From positions 1 to 30,233 of the forward strand of contig JAUIEM010000069.1 of NCBI GenBank assembly GCA_030428695.1: a DNA stretch of 30,233 bases, read 5' to 3'. This stretch comes from a bacterium (GTDB taxonomy: Bacteria > Planctomycetota > J058 > JAJDCP01). Below the pieces are notes generated by a model. It worked only from the letters and a program-made list of their open reading frames with translations, was not told where the DNA came from and did no database searches. Position 1 is the stretch's first letter. Each line of letters begins with the position of its first letter. This document shows, piece by piece, positions 1 through 7,713 of this stretch. Both the position numbers and the translations under genes were made by a program.

Positions 1-857
1 TGCGGGTCCGGTACGTGTTCGCCGACGGCCCTCCCCACGGGATGTCGCGCGGCCCCTCCGCCGATGCGCCCGGGCGTCCGCCCGGAGATCCGTTCGCCGT
101 GGAGGTGCGCTCGACCGACACGGACGGCGCCGCCTGGAGCCGGCGGCTGCCCAGCGCCCCCTGCGGCAGCCGGGCAAGCTCCGAGGCCTGCCTGAAGCCG
201 GTGGCCGGCGACGGCCCCTCGGCCCTCTCGTTCACCCTCCGGGACCTGCCGACCGACCCCGTGGTCGTCCGGACGGACCCGCCGGCGGAGTTCACGGTGC
301 CGGGCCAGGTCCTGGTCGAGCCCGGCGGGGCCGCCGTCGAGGTCCCGGTGCGGCGCAAGCCCGGCAGCGGCTTCGGGTTCCGCGTGCTCGACGTCGCCAC
401 CGGTCGAGAGCTGCGCCACTACACACTCTCGGCCGCCCGCGCACGGGCGGCGTTCCCGCTGCCGCTCGGCGAGCACGTCTCGAGCGAGCCGCTGGTCGAG
501 CAGGCCCCCCCGCCGGGCGTCGGCTGGCGCATCGACGCGCCCGGGTTCGCCCCCGCCTTCGGGTTCACCGACGCGTTCTCCGGCGAGGCGCTCGTCACCG
601 TCGAGCTGCAGCCCGGCTGGGGCACCGAGCTGGAGGTGCGGGACGTCGAGGGACGCCCGCTGGCGGACGTGGAGCTGCTCGCCGACGGCGCCCGCGTGGC
701 CGTCACCGACCGCTCCGGCCGGGCGCGCCTGACCCTCCCGAGCCGGCCCGGCTCGATCGAGGTCCGCCACCGTGGCTGGGTGCGCATCGCGCCGCGGCCC
801 GACCAGCCCGCGGACCGGATCGTCCTCGCCCCCCCGCTGGAACCGGCCTCGCTCTGA
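1..857 (+). CDS. Carboxypeptidase-regulatory-like beta-rich protein, 5' end missing
   Basis: The reading frame is open from base 3 to the TGA at 855-857, so the gene starts upstream of the window; the GTG at 15 is only an internal codon as far as can be told. About 285 C-terminal residues are visible. They read as a chain of beta-sandwich segments: one holds the motif FRVLDVATGREL, a second ends in a W-R-I-D-A-P-G-F stretch typical of carboxypeptidase-regulatory/Ig-like folds, and the last has the pattern LEVRDVEGRPLADVELLADG...VTDRSGRARLTLP, which is a classic CarboxypepD_reg-like repeat. No catalytic motif or membrane segment is visible. The order of motifs resembles the membrane-anchored protein at 20211-21683. 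The role is probably structural or binding, in the envelope. The function is not identifiable from this fragment. Confidence 0.75.
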   Translation, partial: RVRYVFADGPPHGMSRGPSADAPGRPPGDPFAVEVRSTDTDGAAWSRRLPSAPCGSRASSEACLKPVAGDGPSALSFTLRDLPTDPVVVRTDPPAEFTVPGQVLVEPGGAAVEVPVRRKPGSGFGFRVLDVATGRELRHYTLSAARARAAFPLPLGEHVSSEPLVEQAPPPGVGWRIDAPGFAPAFGFTDAFSGEALVTVELQPGWGTELEVRDVEGRPLADVELLADGARVAVTDRSGRARLTLPSRPGSIEVRHRGWVRIAPRPDQPADRIVLAPPLEPASL

Positions 858-983
858 GGCGCGGACGCGCCGCCGGCGAGAGGCCGCGGACCGCGACCGC
901 GGCACGCTCCCGGGGCCCTCGCGCGCCTCGCCGAGCCATCAGCTTCCGGTATGGCAAGGCATGGAGGGATTCGCGGAGTGGAT

Positions 984-989
984 TATTCT
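984..989 (+). promoter_or_regulatory. Candidate -10 element (TATTCT) just before the LysR start
   Basis: TATTCT matches TATAAT at four of six positions and lies 5 bases before the ATG at 995, in an AT-rich patch (GATTATTCT) that stands out in very GC-rich DNA. No Shine-Dalgarno sequence is present. If the hexamer is used, transcription would begin at or next to the start codon, giving a leaderless mRNA. No good -35 box is visible. Confidence 0.3.
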
Positions 990-994
990 GCGGC

Positions 995-1894
995 ATGGAC
1001 CTCTCCCAGCTCGCGGCCTTCGTGGCCGTCGCCGAGGCCGGCGGATTCAGCCGCGCGGCGGCCAAGCTGGTCTCCACCCAGCCGACGCTGAGCCGCCAGG
1101 TGAAGGCCCTCGAGGTGGAGCTCGGCCGGCCGCTGTTCGACCGCCTGGGCCGCCGCGTCGAGCTGACCACCTTCGGCCGCGAGAGCCTGGACCGCGCCCG
1201 CGTGATCCTCGCGAGGGTCGGGGAGCTCGCCGACAGCGCGCGCGTCGAGCCCGGCCAGGCCACCGGCAGCCTCAACGTGGCCGTCGCCGACAGCGTCGTG
1301 CTGAAGCGCTTCCCGCGCATCGTGCAGCGCTTCCAGCGGCGCCACCCCGCCGTGCGCGTGCACGTCCACACGGCCTCGTCCCCCGACATCCTGAACGGGC
1401 TGCGCGAAGGTCGCCACGACGCGGGCCTCTGCATGCTGCCCCGGGTGCACCCGGAGCTGCGGCTGACGCCCATGTGGCTCGACTACTTCGTCGGCATCGT
1501 GCCGCCGGAGCACCCGTTCGCGGGTCGCTCGCGCAGCCTCGAGGAGTTCGCCGCCGAGCGCATGCTCGCCATCGAGCCCGGCACGATGTCGCACCAGGTC
1601 CTGACGTCCGCCTTCCACGCGGCGGGGCTCTCGATGGTCCCCGACATGACCTTCGACGGCTTCCACCTGATCGTCGACCTCGTCCGCGCCGGGGTCGGCG
1701 TCGGCATCGTCTCCAAGCACGTGGCCGCCACGGCCCTGCGCCGCAACCAGGTCGCGCGCGTGCGGATCAAGGAGATCGACAAGCTGCGCCGCGTGCTGGG
1801 CCTGGCGGTGCACGCCGAGCGCGCGCTCGAGGGCGCCCTGGCCGCGTTCGTCGACCTCGCCGAGCAACAGGTCGAGGTAGGATCCCCCGCATGA
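995..1894 (+). CDS. LysR-family transcriptional regulator
   Basis: A 299-residue protein of standard LysR length. Residues 1-60 form the winged helix-turn-helix: MDLSQLAAFVAVAEAGGFSR opens it, then AAAKLVSTQPTLSRQVKALE is the recognition part, followed by the usual GRPLFDRLGRRVELTTFGR stretch. Residues from about 90 to 290 form the periplasmic-binding-protein-like effector domain (SLNVAVADSVV, RRHPAVRVHVHTA, LREGRHDAGLCM, VRAGVGVGIVSKHVA). The family binds DNA as tetramers and responds to a small-molecule ligand, often controlling an adjacent gene. The ligand is unknown. The chosen ATG gives the canonical N-terminus. The stop codon overlaps the next start (ATGA at 1891-1894), so the regulator appears co-transcribed with the secreted TPR protein downstream, instead of being divergent from its target as is common for this family. 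Confidence 0.95.
   Translation: MDLSQLAAFVAVAEAGGFSRAAAKLVSTQPTLSRQVKALEVELGRPLFDRLGRRVELTTFGRESLDRARVILARVGELADSARVEPGQATGSLNVAVADSVVLKRFPRIVQRFQRRHPAVRVHVHTASSPDILNGLREGRHDAGLCMLPRVHPELRLTPMWLDYFVGIVPPEHPFAGRSRSLEEFAAERMLAIEPGTMSHQVLTSAFHAAGLSMVPDMTFDGFHLIVDLVRAGVGVGIVSKHVAATALRRNQVARVRIKEIDKLRRVLGLAVHAERALEGALAAFVDLAEQQVEVGSPA
1878..1883 (+). promoter_or_regulatory. Candidate internal -10 element (TAGGAT)
   Basis: TAGGAT lies inside the 3' end of the LysR gene, 7 bases before the ATG at 1891. The TAnnnT pattern at this spacing is what a leaderless start would need. The downstream gene has no Shine-Dalgarno sequence. Translational coupling through the ATGA overlap is an equally good explanation for how it is expressed. 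Confidence 0.25.
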
Positions 1895-4800
1895 TGCTCG
1901 CCGCCTGGGCCTGGCTCGGGCTGCTGCTGGCGCAGGGAGGGACGCCCGCGGGCCAGCCGCTGACCCTCGGGACCGCGTACGCGGGCGCCGTGGACCCCGA
2001 CGGTCCCGCCGCCGACACGTCCGGCCTGCCGCCGGAGACGGCGCGGCGCGTCGGGAGCGCGCGCCGCTTCGTCCTGCGGACCGCCGACGCGGGCCCGCAC
2101 GCGTTCGACCTGCGCTCGCACCACTTCGACGCGTACCTGGTCGTGCGCGACGCCGACGGCGCGCTGGTCGCGGCGACCGACGACGGCGGCTTCGGCACGC
2201 ACGCCGCGCTCGACGCGCTGGAGCTCGACGGCGAGACGACGTACCTGGTGGACGCCTGCGCGCCGCCCGGCGCCGGCGGCGAGCTGACGCTGGTCGTGAG
2301 CGCGGGCGCAGCGCCGGCGCTGACGCGCGCGGAGGAGCGCGCGGCGCGGCTCGAGGACGCGCGCCAGCGGATCTTCGCCGTCGAGCGCCGGGACGGCTAC
2401 CTGGCGGACTCGCTGGCGGACGCGTGCCGCCTCCACGGCGACCTCCTGCTGCAGTACGACCGGCCGGTCGAGGCGCGCGCCTCGTACGAGCGCGCCCTCG
2501 GCATCCTGCAGGAACTGCACGGCGCGGAGGCGGGCGAGACCCTCGAGGTCGCGCTGCTCCTCGCGGACACGTACGTGCGCACCGGGGACCACGAGGGCGC
2601 GCGCAGTCGCTTCGAGCAGGTCGCCGCGGCGCTGGCGGAGGTGCACGGCGCGGAGGACCCGCGGACGGTCCGCGCGCGGCTGGGAGCGGCCGTCGCCGCC
2701 GCCGCGCTGGGCGATCCCACGGCGCTGCCCGCCCTGCGCGACGCGGCGCGGGCCACCGCGGCGCTCGGTCCCGACGGCGCCGTCCTCGCGGAGGAAGCGC
2801 GGCACGCGCTCGCGGCGGAGCTGGCCCGGCACGGACGGCTCGACGAGGCCGCGGAGCTGCTCGAGCAGGTCCTGGTGGCGGCGCCGCCCACGCGCGCCGC
2901 GGCCTCGGCGGCGCTGCTGTCCGAGCTGCTCGCGTGCCGCGGGCTCGACGACGAGGCCGCGCGGTCGCTCGAGGTGCGCCTGGCGCGCCTCGAGGAGACG
3001 GCGGGCCGCGACCACCCGGCCGCCCCCGATCTGCTCGAGCCCCTGGGCGCGCGGCACGTCGAGGCCGGGCGCTTCGACGAGGCCTTCGCGGCCTTCGAGC
3101 GGGCCTGGCTGCTGCGCGCCTCGCGCACCGACCCCGACGACCCGGTCCTCGCCCGCGCGGCGCTCGGCTCGGCGGCGGCCCTGGCCGGCTCCGGCGAGCT
3201 CGAGGGCGCGATCGCGCAGCTCGAGATCCTGCTGGGCGGCCGCACCGCGCCGACGCCCGAGGAGCACCCGGCGATCCTGGGCGTGTTCGCGAACGTCGCG
3301 CGCCTCGAGGCCGCGCTCGGCGAGACGCGGGACGCCGCGGAGCGGCTCGAGGCGCTGCGCTCCCTCTGGGCCGCGCGCGCCGGCGACCCCGCCCTCGGCG
3401 CGCAGGACCTGGCGGTCGACGCCGCCCTGGTCGCGCTGCTCGCCGGCGACGCGGAGTCGGCCTGGTGGGGCGCGCGCGGTGCGCTGGACACGATCGGCGC
3501 CACGCTGGGCGACGACCTGTGGGCGCTCGCGCCCGAGGCGCGCCTCCTCACCGGCGAGGTGGTGCGCCGCGCGCTCGACGTGCTGGACACGGCGCTGCCG
3601 CTGGTGCCGCGGCCCGAGCGCGAGCTGTTCGCGTACCGCGCGCACCTCGGCTGGCGCGCGCTCTTCGGACCCGAGCTGCTGTCGGCCGAGCGTGCGCTCG
3701 CGCGGGGCCGCACGTCCCAGCAGTGGATCCACGTGCTGCGCCACCGCGGCCTGGCCGCGCAGATGCGCGCCCTGCTGGACGTCCGCGGGGTCGAGGACCT
3801 CGCGCTGAACGTCGAGCAGGTGGCCGACCTGCGCCGGCGCACCGGCTACCTCAAGTGGGAGGTCGACGTGGTCGACGGCCCCTCGCGCGCCCGCGTGCTG
3901 CCCGACCTGCTGCGCCTCGTCGACGCCCTTCCCGCCGGGACCGTCGTGCTGGACCTGGCCACGTACCGCCCGTGGGTCGCGCCGCGCGCGGTCGACGGGG
4001 CCGTCGAGCAGCCCGCGCACCGCGGTCCGACGCGGGCGCGCGCCTGGCTGCTGCGCTCCGGCGTCGTCGAGGTCGAGCGCTTCGAGCTGGGCGCGGTCGA
4101 CGACGGCCTCGCGCCGCCGCCGGCGCTCGCCGCGACCCTCGCGGACGCGGCGCGCGTCCTGGTCTGCCCGGCGGAGGGCCTCGACGCTCCGCTGCCCGAC
4201 GCCGTGCGCGCGACCCTGCCCGCGGCGGCCGAGGTCCGTCTGCTCCCCGACGCGACCTACGCGGCCCCCGGCCTCTCGCCGGCGGCGGCCGCACGCGAGT
4301 CCGCGCCGGGGAACGCGCGGCCCGAGCCGGACGCGCCCCCCGGCGCGTCGACGGCCCCGTCCGCGGGCGACGCCGCGCAGGAGTCGACTTCCAGAGATGC
4401 GCGGGGTGAGGACGGCGTGTCCCCCGACTCGCCGTCGACGGCGGCCGGGCGCGAGGCCGGTTCCGCGGCCGGTTCCAGCGGGGAGCCGGGCGAGGCCGGC
4501 GCGGTGTCGAGCGCCGGGCCGGAACGTCCCGGGGCGGGGTCGGCCGGGGACGGCGTCGCGACACGCGCGCCGCGCGGTCTGGTTGTCGTCGGGCGGCTCG
4601 AGGGCGAGGCGGAGCTGCGCGAGGCGCTCGCGGGCGCGGACCTCGACGTCCTCGTGCTGGCCGAGCCGCTGGCCGGCGAGGCGCCGCCGCGGCTCGACCG
4701 CTGGAAGGCCGTGCTGCGCGCGTGCGACTCGCTCGTCCGCGCCGCGCCGCGCGACCGGCTGCGCGCCGGTCGTCCGCGCGGCGTGTTCCCCCGCGTCGCG

Positions 4801-5052
4801 GCGGGGCTGCCGCAGCTCGACGCGGGTGCGCCGCTCGACGAGCTGGACCTGTCGGGGGCCGCGGCCGTGCTGACCCGCGGGGCGACGCCGGAGCTCCTGC
4901 GGGTGCTGCTCGACGCGGGAGCGGCGACCGTGCTGGTCGCGCCGGCGGACGCCGCCGACGCGGACCTGGTGGCGGTGCTGCGCGCGCTGGTCGACGGCGA
5001 GCCGCCGGCGGCGGCGGCCACGGCCGCGGGCTGGCTGGTCGGCGGGCGCTGA
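1891..5052 (+). CDS. Secreted PPC-TPR protein with a degenerate CHAT-like C-terminus
   Basis: A 1053-residue protein starting at ATG 1891, or at the adjacent ATG 1894. Residues 1-16 are a hydrophobic signal (MLAAWAWLGLLLAQ). Residues about 57-140 resemble a bacterial pre-peptidase C-terminal (PPC) domain (RRFVLRTADAGPHAFDLRSH, then DAYLVVRDADGALVAATDDG). Residues about 160-490 are helical TPR repeats (PVEARASYERALGIL and similar). From about residue 650 the layout follows CHAT caspase-like proteins: LPAGTVVLDLATYRPW near 681, then RVLVCPAEGLDAPLPDAV, then an Ala/Gly/Ser/Pro-rich linker at about 797-890. Where CHAT proteases have the catalytic His-Gly and the LSACxT cysteine, this protein has LDVLVLAEPL (about 921) and LDLSGAAAVLTRG (about 986), so both catalytic residues are absent. 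It is probably a non-catalytic scaffold. It is coupled to the LysR gene and ends 3 bases from a convergent gene. Confidence 0.85.
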   Translation: MMLAAWAWLGLLLAQGGTPAGQPLTLGTAYAGAVDPDGPAADTSGLPPETARRVGSARRFVLRTADAGPHAFDLRSHHFDAYLVVRDADGALVAATDDGGFGTHAALDALELDGETTYLVDACAPPGAGGELTLVVSAGAAPALTRAEERAARLEDARQRIFAVERRDGYLADSLADACRLHGDLLLQYDRPVEARASYERALGILQELHGAEAGETLEVALLLADTYVRTGDHEGARSRFEQVAAALAEVHGAEDPRTVRARLGAAVAAAALGDPTALPALRDAARATAALGPDGAVLAEEARHALAAELARHGRLDEAAELLEQVLVAAPPTRAAASAALLSELLACRGLDDEAARSLEVRLARLEETAGRDHPAAPDLLEPLGARHVEAGRFDEAFAAFERAWLLRASRTDPDDPVLARAALGSAAALAGSGELEGAIAQLEILLGGRTAPTPEEHPAILGVFANVARLEAALGETRDAAERLEALRSLWAARAGDPALGAQDLAVDAALVALLAGDAESAWWGARGALDTIGATLGDDLWALAPEARLLTGEVVRRALDVLDTALPLVPRPERELFAYRAHLGWRALFGPELLSAERALARGRTSQQWIHVLRHRGLAAQMRALLDVRGVEDLALNVEQVADLRRRTGYLKWEVDVVDGPSRARVLPDLLRLVDALPAGTVVLDLATYRPWVAPRAVDGAVEQPAHRGPTRARAWLLRSGVVEVERFELGAVDDGLAPPPALAATLADAARVLVCPAEGLDAPLPDAVRATLPAAAEVRLLPDATYAAPGLSPAAAARESAPGNARPEPDAPPGASTAPSAGDAAQESTSRDARGEDGVSPDSPSTAAGREAGSAAGSSGEPGEAGAVSSAGPERPGAGSAGDGVATRAPRGLVVVGRLEGEAELREALAGADLDVLVLAEPLAGEAPPRLDRWKAVLRACDSLVRAAPRDRLRAGRPRGVFPRVAAGLPQLDAGAPLDELDLSGAAAVLTRGATPELLRVLLDAGAATVLVAPADAADADLVAVLRALVDGEPPAAAATAAGWLVGGR

Positions 5053-5055
5053 CCG

Positions 5056-6255
5056 TCAGGCGCGCGGCGCCAGGTCGAACACGCGCACGTGCGAACCGGC
5101 CATCAGCGTGCCGGGCAGCGGCTCGCCCGGGTCGGGCTGCAGCGTCTCGGCGTCGAGCCGCAGGAGCTGGGTGCCGCGGCCGAAGGTGATCACGAAGGCG
5201 GACTCGTCCAGGGTCACGTCGACGCCGCGCGGGTGCGCCAGGTCGAGGGTCGACACCAGGCGCCCGGTGGCGAGCTCCCAGAAGGTGACGAGGTGCCCGA
5301 GCGGGTTCGTGGCGGCGACCACGCCGGTCGGCTCGTGGATGGCGACGCTGAGCGTCTCGCCCTGCATGCGCTGGACGACCTCGACGGGGCTCTCGGCCGT
5401 CACCAGGGTCCCGCCGGCCGGCCGGAACGAGATCCCGCCGCGCGCGTCGCGCGGCAGCCCGTCGCGCATGGCGGACACGATCACCAGGTCGCCCGCGCGC
5501 GACACCGCCAGGTGCCCGGCGTTGAGGCGCGTCGGCAGCACCACCTCGTCGAGCAGCTGTTGCGTCTCGACGTCGACGTACGTGACCGACGCGGGCCGGC
5601 CCCCGTCGACGTCCCCGCCGCCGTTGGTGACCACGAGCGTGCGCCCGCCGTCGCGCAGGACGCAGTCGTGGGGCGACTCGCCGTGGCTGGGGAACTCGCC
5701 GAGGTCCTCCAGGGTGCGCCCGTCGCGCACGACGATGACGCCGTCGTAGCTTCCGTCGCCGACGACGGTCTCGGTGGCGAAGAGCCGCGCGCCGTCGGGC
5801 GAGAAGGCGCCGTGGCCGTAGAACTCGCGCACCAGCGGGGTGCGGATCGGCGCGATGACCCGCCGCTCCGCGAGGTCGACCACGCAGGCTCCCGGGCCGC
5901 GCTTCTCGAAGACGGCCATGCGCGTCGGGTCGGTCGGGTCGAGGGCCAGGCCGTGGCCCAGGAAGTCGAGCTCGACGCGGTCCACGCGCGGGTCCGCCTG
6001 GTCCAGGTCGAACCACGAGAGCACGTAGCGGTCGGCGCCCGTCGTCTCGTCGGCGAACGAGCCCGGTCCCATGGCCGTGCCGCGCCGGGCCGCGGGCGCG
6101 CCGTCCGCCTCGGCACCGGGAGCGCCGACGACGACGCGGCGGCAGCCCAGGGCGAGCAGCGGGGGCAGCGCCACGCCCGCGCGCAGCAGGCCCCGGCGCG
6201 AGATCCCGCTCGCGCGGGTGCCGTCGGCGGCGGTGGTTCGTGCGGAGCTCGTCAT
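5056..6255 (-). CDS. DUF1513 beta-propeller protein with a Tat signal
   Basis: A 399-residue protein. Residues 20-26 (S-RR-GLLRA) followed by a hydrophobic stretch form a twin-arginine export signal. The sequence ALGC ending at Cys38 could make it a lipoprotein, though the lipobox is loose. The rest reads as a WD40/YVTN-like propeller with repeated blades (GHGLALDPTDPTRMAVFEKR, YGHGAFSPDGARLFATE, SPHDCVLRDGGRTLVVTNGG, NAGHLAVSRAGDLVIVSA, ATNPLGHLVTFWELATGRLV), the pattern of DUF1513. In Proteobacteria DUF1513 genes sit beside imelysin-like and di-haem oxidoreductase genes; those partners are absent here. The ATG is preceded by GGGAGG five bases upstream, and this Shine-Dalgarno overlaps the stop region of the gene before it, so translation is probably coupled. 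The biochemical function is unknown. Confidence 0.88.
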   Translation of the reverse strand: MTSSARTTAADGTRASGISRRGLLRAGVALPPLLALGCRRVVVGAPGAEADGAPAARRGTAMGPGSFADETTGADRYVLSWFDLDQADPRVDRVELDFLGHGLALDPTDPTRMAVFEKRGPGACVVDLAERRVIAPIRTPLVREFYGHGAFSPDGARLFATETVVGDGSYDGVIVVRDGRTLEDLGEFPSHGESPHDCVLRDGGRTLVVTNGGGDVDGGRPASVTYVDVETQQLLDEVVLPTRLNAGHLAVSRAGDLVIVSAMRDGLPRDARGGISFRPAGGTLVTAESPVEVVQRMQGETLSVAIHEPTGVVAATNPLGHLVTFWELATGRLVSTLDLAHPRGVDVTLDESAFVITFGRGTQLLRLDAETLQPDPGEPLPGTLMAGSHVRVFDLAPRA

Positions 6256-6265
6256 GGCGCCTCCC

Positions 6266-7027
6266 TCAACCCCGGCCCAGGACGTGGGCCTGGTAGAACC
6301 CGGTGCGCTCCTCGTCGACGCTGCCGTCGGGGCGCCAGAACCGCCACAGGCCCTCGCGCAGCCCGTCGACGTACTCGCCCTCGGAGGCCTTCGCGCCCCC
6401 GGGGTGCCAGGTGATCGCGTGGCCGTGGCGCAGGCCCGCGCGCATCTCGCACGACTCGCGCCGCGTGCCGTCGTCGAACCACAGGGTGCGGGTCCCCTCC
6501 GGGAACCAGTCCGCGATGCGCTCGCCGGCCTCGTACACGCCGGTCAGCTCGAGGTCGACGCGGCCGTCGGGGAAGCGGTGGACCCAGACGCCCTCCTTGC
6601 GGCCGGCGAGGAACGCGCCGCGCGCCTGAACCGTGCCGTCGGCGTACCAGACGGTCCACGGGCCCGAGCGCTCGCCGTCCACGTGCCCGCCCGTGGCCAG
6701 CGGCTGTCCGTTGGGGTGCCACAGGGTCCACGTGCCGACCTTGTCGCCGTTCTCCCAGGAGCCGCGGCTGCCGAGCACGCGCCCGGGGTGCCACTGCGAC
6801 CACTCGCCGTGGCGGGCGCCGTCGACGAACTCGCCGCGCTCGCTCGGGGTGCCGTCGGGATGCCAGGCCTCGAAGCGGCCGTGCGGCACCCAGTCGTCGC
6901 CGCGCCGCACCTCGACGCTCTCCGAGCGCAGCGCGCCGTCCTCGTGGTAGGCGGCATGGACGCGCTCCCCGGGGGCGCAGGCCGCCCCGAGCGCGAGTGC
7001 CACGAGTGCCCAGGCACGGGTGTCCAT
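6266..7027 (-). CDS. YwqK/MORN-repeat lipoprotein
   Basis: A 253-residue protein. I place the start at 7027 because it gives a clear lipoprotein signal (MDTRAWALVALALGAAC, lipobox GAAC, Cys17). The open frame continues upstream, but that part is Arg/Ala-rich antisense of the neighbouring gene. The mature protein is about eight repeats of the pattern W-xx-DG-x5-G-x-(F/Y)-x-x-G-x-x-x-G-x-W, for example HGRFEAWHPDGTPSERGEFV and SGPWTVWYADGTVQARGAF. This is the YwqK-type antitoxin repeat, related to MORN. Despite the family name, no partner toxin is visible, and a lipid-anchored protein is more likely an envelope or binding protein. It lies 35 bases after the LOG gene and 10 before the DUF1513 gene, all on the same strand. 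Confidence 0.88.
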   Translation of the reverse strand: MDTRAWALVALALGAACAPGERVHAAYHEDGALRSESVEVRRGDDWVPHGRFEAWHPDGTPSERGEFVDGARHGEWSQWHPGRVLGSRGSWENGDKVGTWTLWHPNGQPLATGGHVDGERSGPWTVWYADGTVQARGAFLAGRKEGVWVHRFPDGRVDLELTGVYEAGERIADWFPEGTRTLWFDDGTRRESCEMRAGLRHGHAITWHPGGAKASEGEYVDGLREGLWRFWRPDGSVDEERTGFYQAHVLGRG

Positions 7028-7062
7028 CGGCGCGACCAGACCACCAGGCACGCCGCGGGATT

Positions 7063-7647
7063 TCAAGGCTGCACCGGCTCGCGCGTCCAGCGCGCGCCGC
7101 CGCGCGGCCGCCAGGCGTCGAGGCGGTCCAGGATGGCGGGCACGGTCGTCTCCGCGAGCAGCAGGTGGCGGCTCGCCGCGGGCACGAGCTCCTCGGCGAA
7201 GGCGCGCTCGAGCAGCTGCAGCAGCGGGTCGTAGTAGCCGGCGACGTTGAGAAGCCCGCACGGCTTGCGGTGGATGCCCAGCTGCCCCCACGTGATGGAC
7301 TCGAACAGCTCGTCGAGCGTCCCCACGCCCCCCGGCAGCGCGAGGAACCCGTCGGAGAGCTCGTGCATGAGCTGCTTGCGCTCGTGCATCGAGTCGACGT
7401 GGTGCATCTCGGTCGCGTCGGGGTGGGCCAGCTCGCGCTCGACCAGCGCGTGCGGGATGACGCCGATCACCTCGCCGCCCGCCGCGAGCGCCGCGTCGGC
7501 GAGCACGCCCATCAGGCCGACGTTGCCCCCGCCGAACACCACGCCGACGCCGCGCTCGGCGAGCGCGGTCCCGACGTCCCGGGCGCTGGCGGCGAACGAG
7601 GGATCCCGGCCGTTGCTGGCCCCGCAGAACACGCAGAGTCGGCGCAT
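7063..7647 (-). CDS. LOG-family nucleoside 5'-monophosphate phosphoribohydrolase
   Basis: A 194-residue cytosolic protein matching the LOG family, long misannotated as lysine decarboxylases. Members cleave the ribose-5-phosphate from cytokinin riboside monophosphates or from AMP-like nucleotides. Diagnostic motifs are the N-terminal MRRLCVFCGAS, the GGGNVGLMG loop at 39-47, the catalytic arginine in MHERK at 87-91, and PGGVGTLDE at 105-113 with its catalytic glutamate. Length is typical for group I LOG proteins. The ATG at 7647 gives the canonical start. No Shine-Dalgarno is present, and a TACCCT hexamer lies 6 bases upstream, so this may be a leaderless gene. It heads the minus-strand group with the YwqK and DUF1513 genes and diverges from the nitrilase gene. 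Whether it makes cytokinin or only recycles nucleotides cannot be told. Confidence 0.93.
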   Translation of the reverse strand: MRRLCVFCGASNGRDPSFAASARDVGTALAERGVGVVFGGGNVGLMGVLADAALAAGGEVIGVIPHALVERELAHPDATEMHHVDSMHERKQLMHELSDGFLALPGGVGTLDELFESITWGQLGIHRKPCGLLNVAGYYDPLLQLLERAFAEELVPAASRHLLLAETTVPAILDRLDAWRPRGGARWTREPVQP

Positions 7648-7656
7648 GCCAGGAGG

Positions 7657-7680
7657 GTAGCGCCCCGCCGCCGGCGCTAC
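7657..7680. promoter_or_regulatory. Perfect 8-bp dyad between divergent LOG and nitrilase genes
   Basis: GTAGCGCC (7657-7664) and GGCGCTAC (7673-7680) form a perfect inverted repeat with an 8-base GC spacer. It sits in the 66-base gap between two divergent starts. The outer edge of each arm runs into a TAnnnT hexamer pointing outwards: TACGAT at 7678-7683 on plus, TACCCT at 7659-7654 on minus. This layout fits a shared operator over two back-to-back promoters. It could also fold as an RNA stem. Confidence 0.4.
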
Positions 7681-7713
7681 GATGGGCGACCTCCCGCGGC
7701 GCGGCGGGACCCC

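Noticed and set aside
772..1890. Long upstream extension of the pseudo-CHAT reading frame across the LysR gene
   Set aside because: The extension is Arg/Ala/Pro-rich, lies on the same strand as a clear LysR gene in another frame, and a signal peptide begins at 1891.
6266..7027. YwqK-family protein as the antitoxin of a toxin-antitoxin pair
   Set aside because: It has a lipoprotein signal and no small toxin-like gene is next to it; the name reflects the repeat family only.
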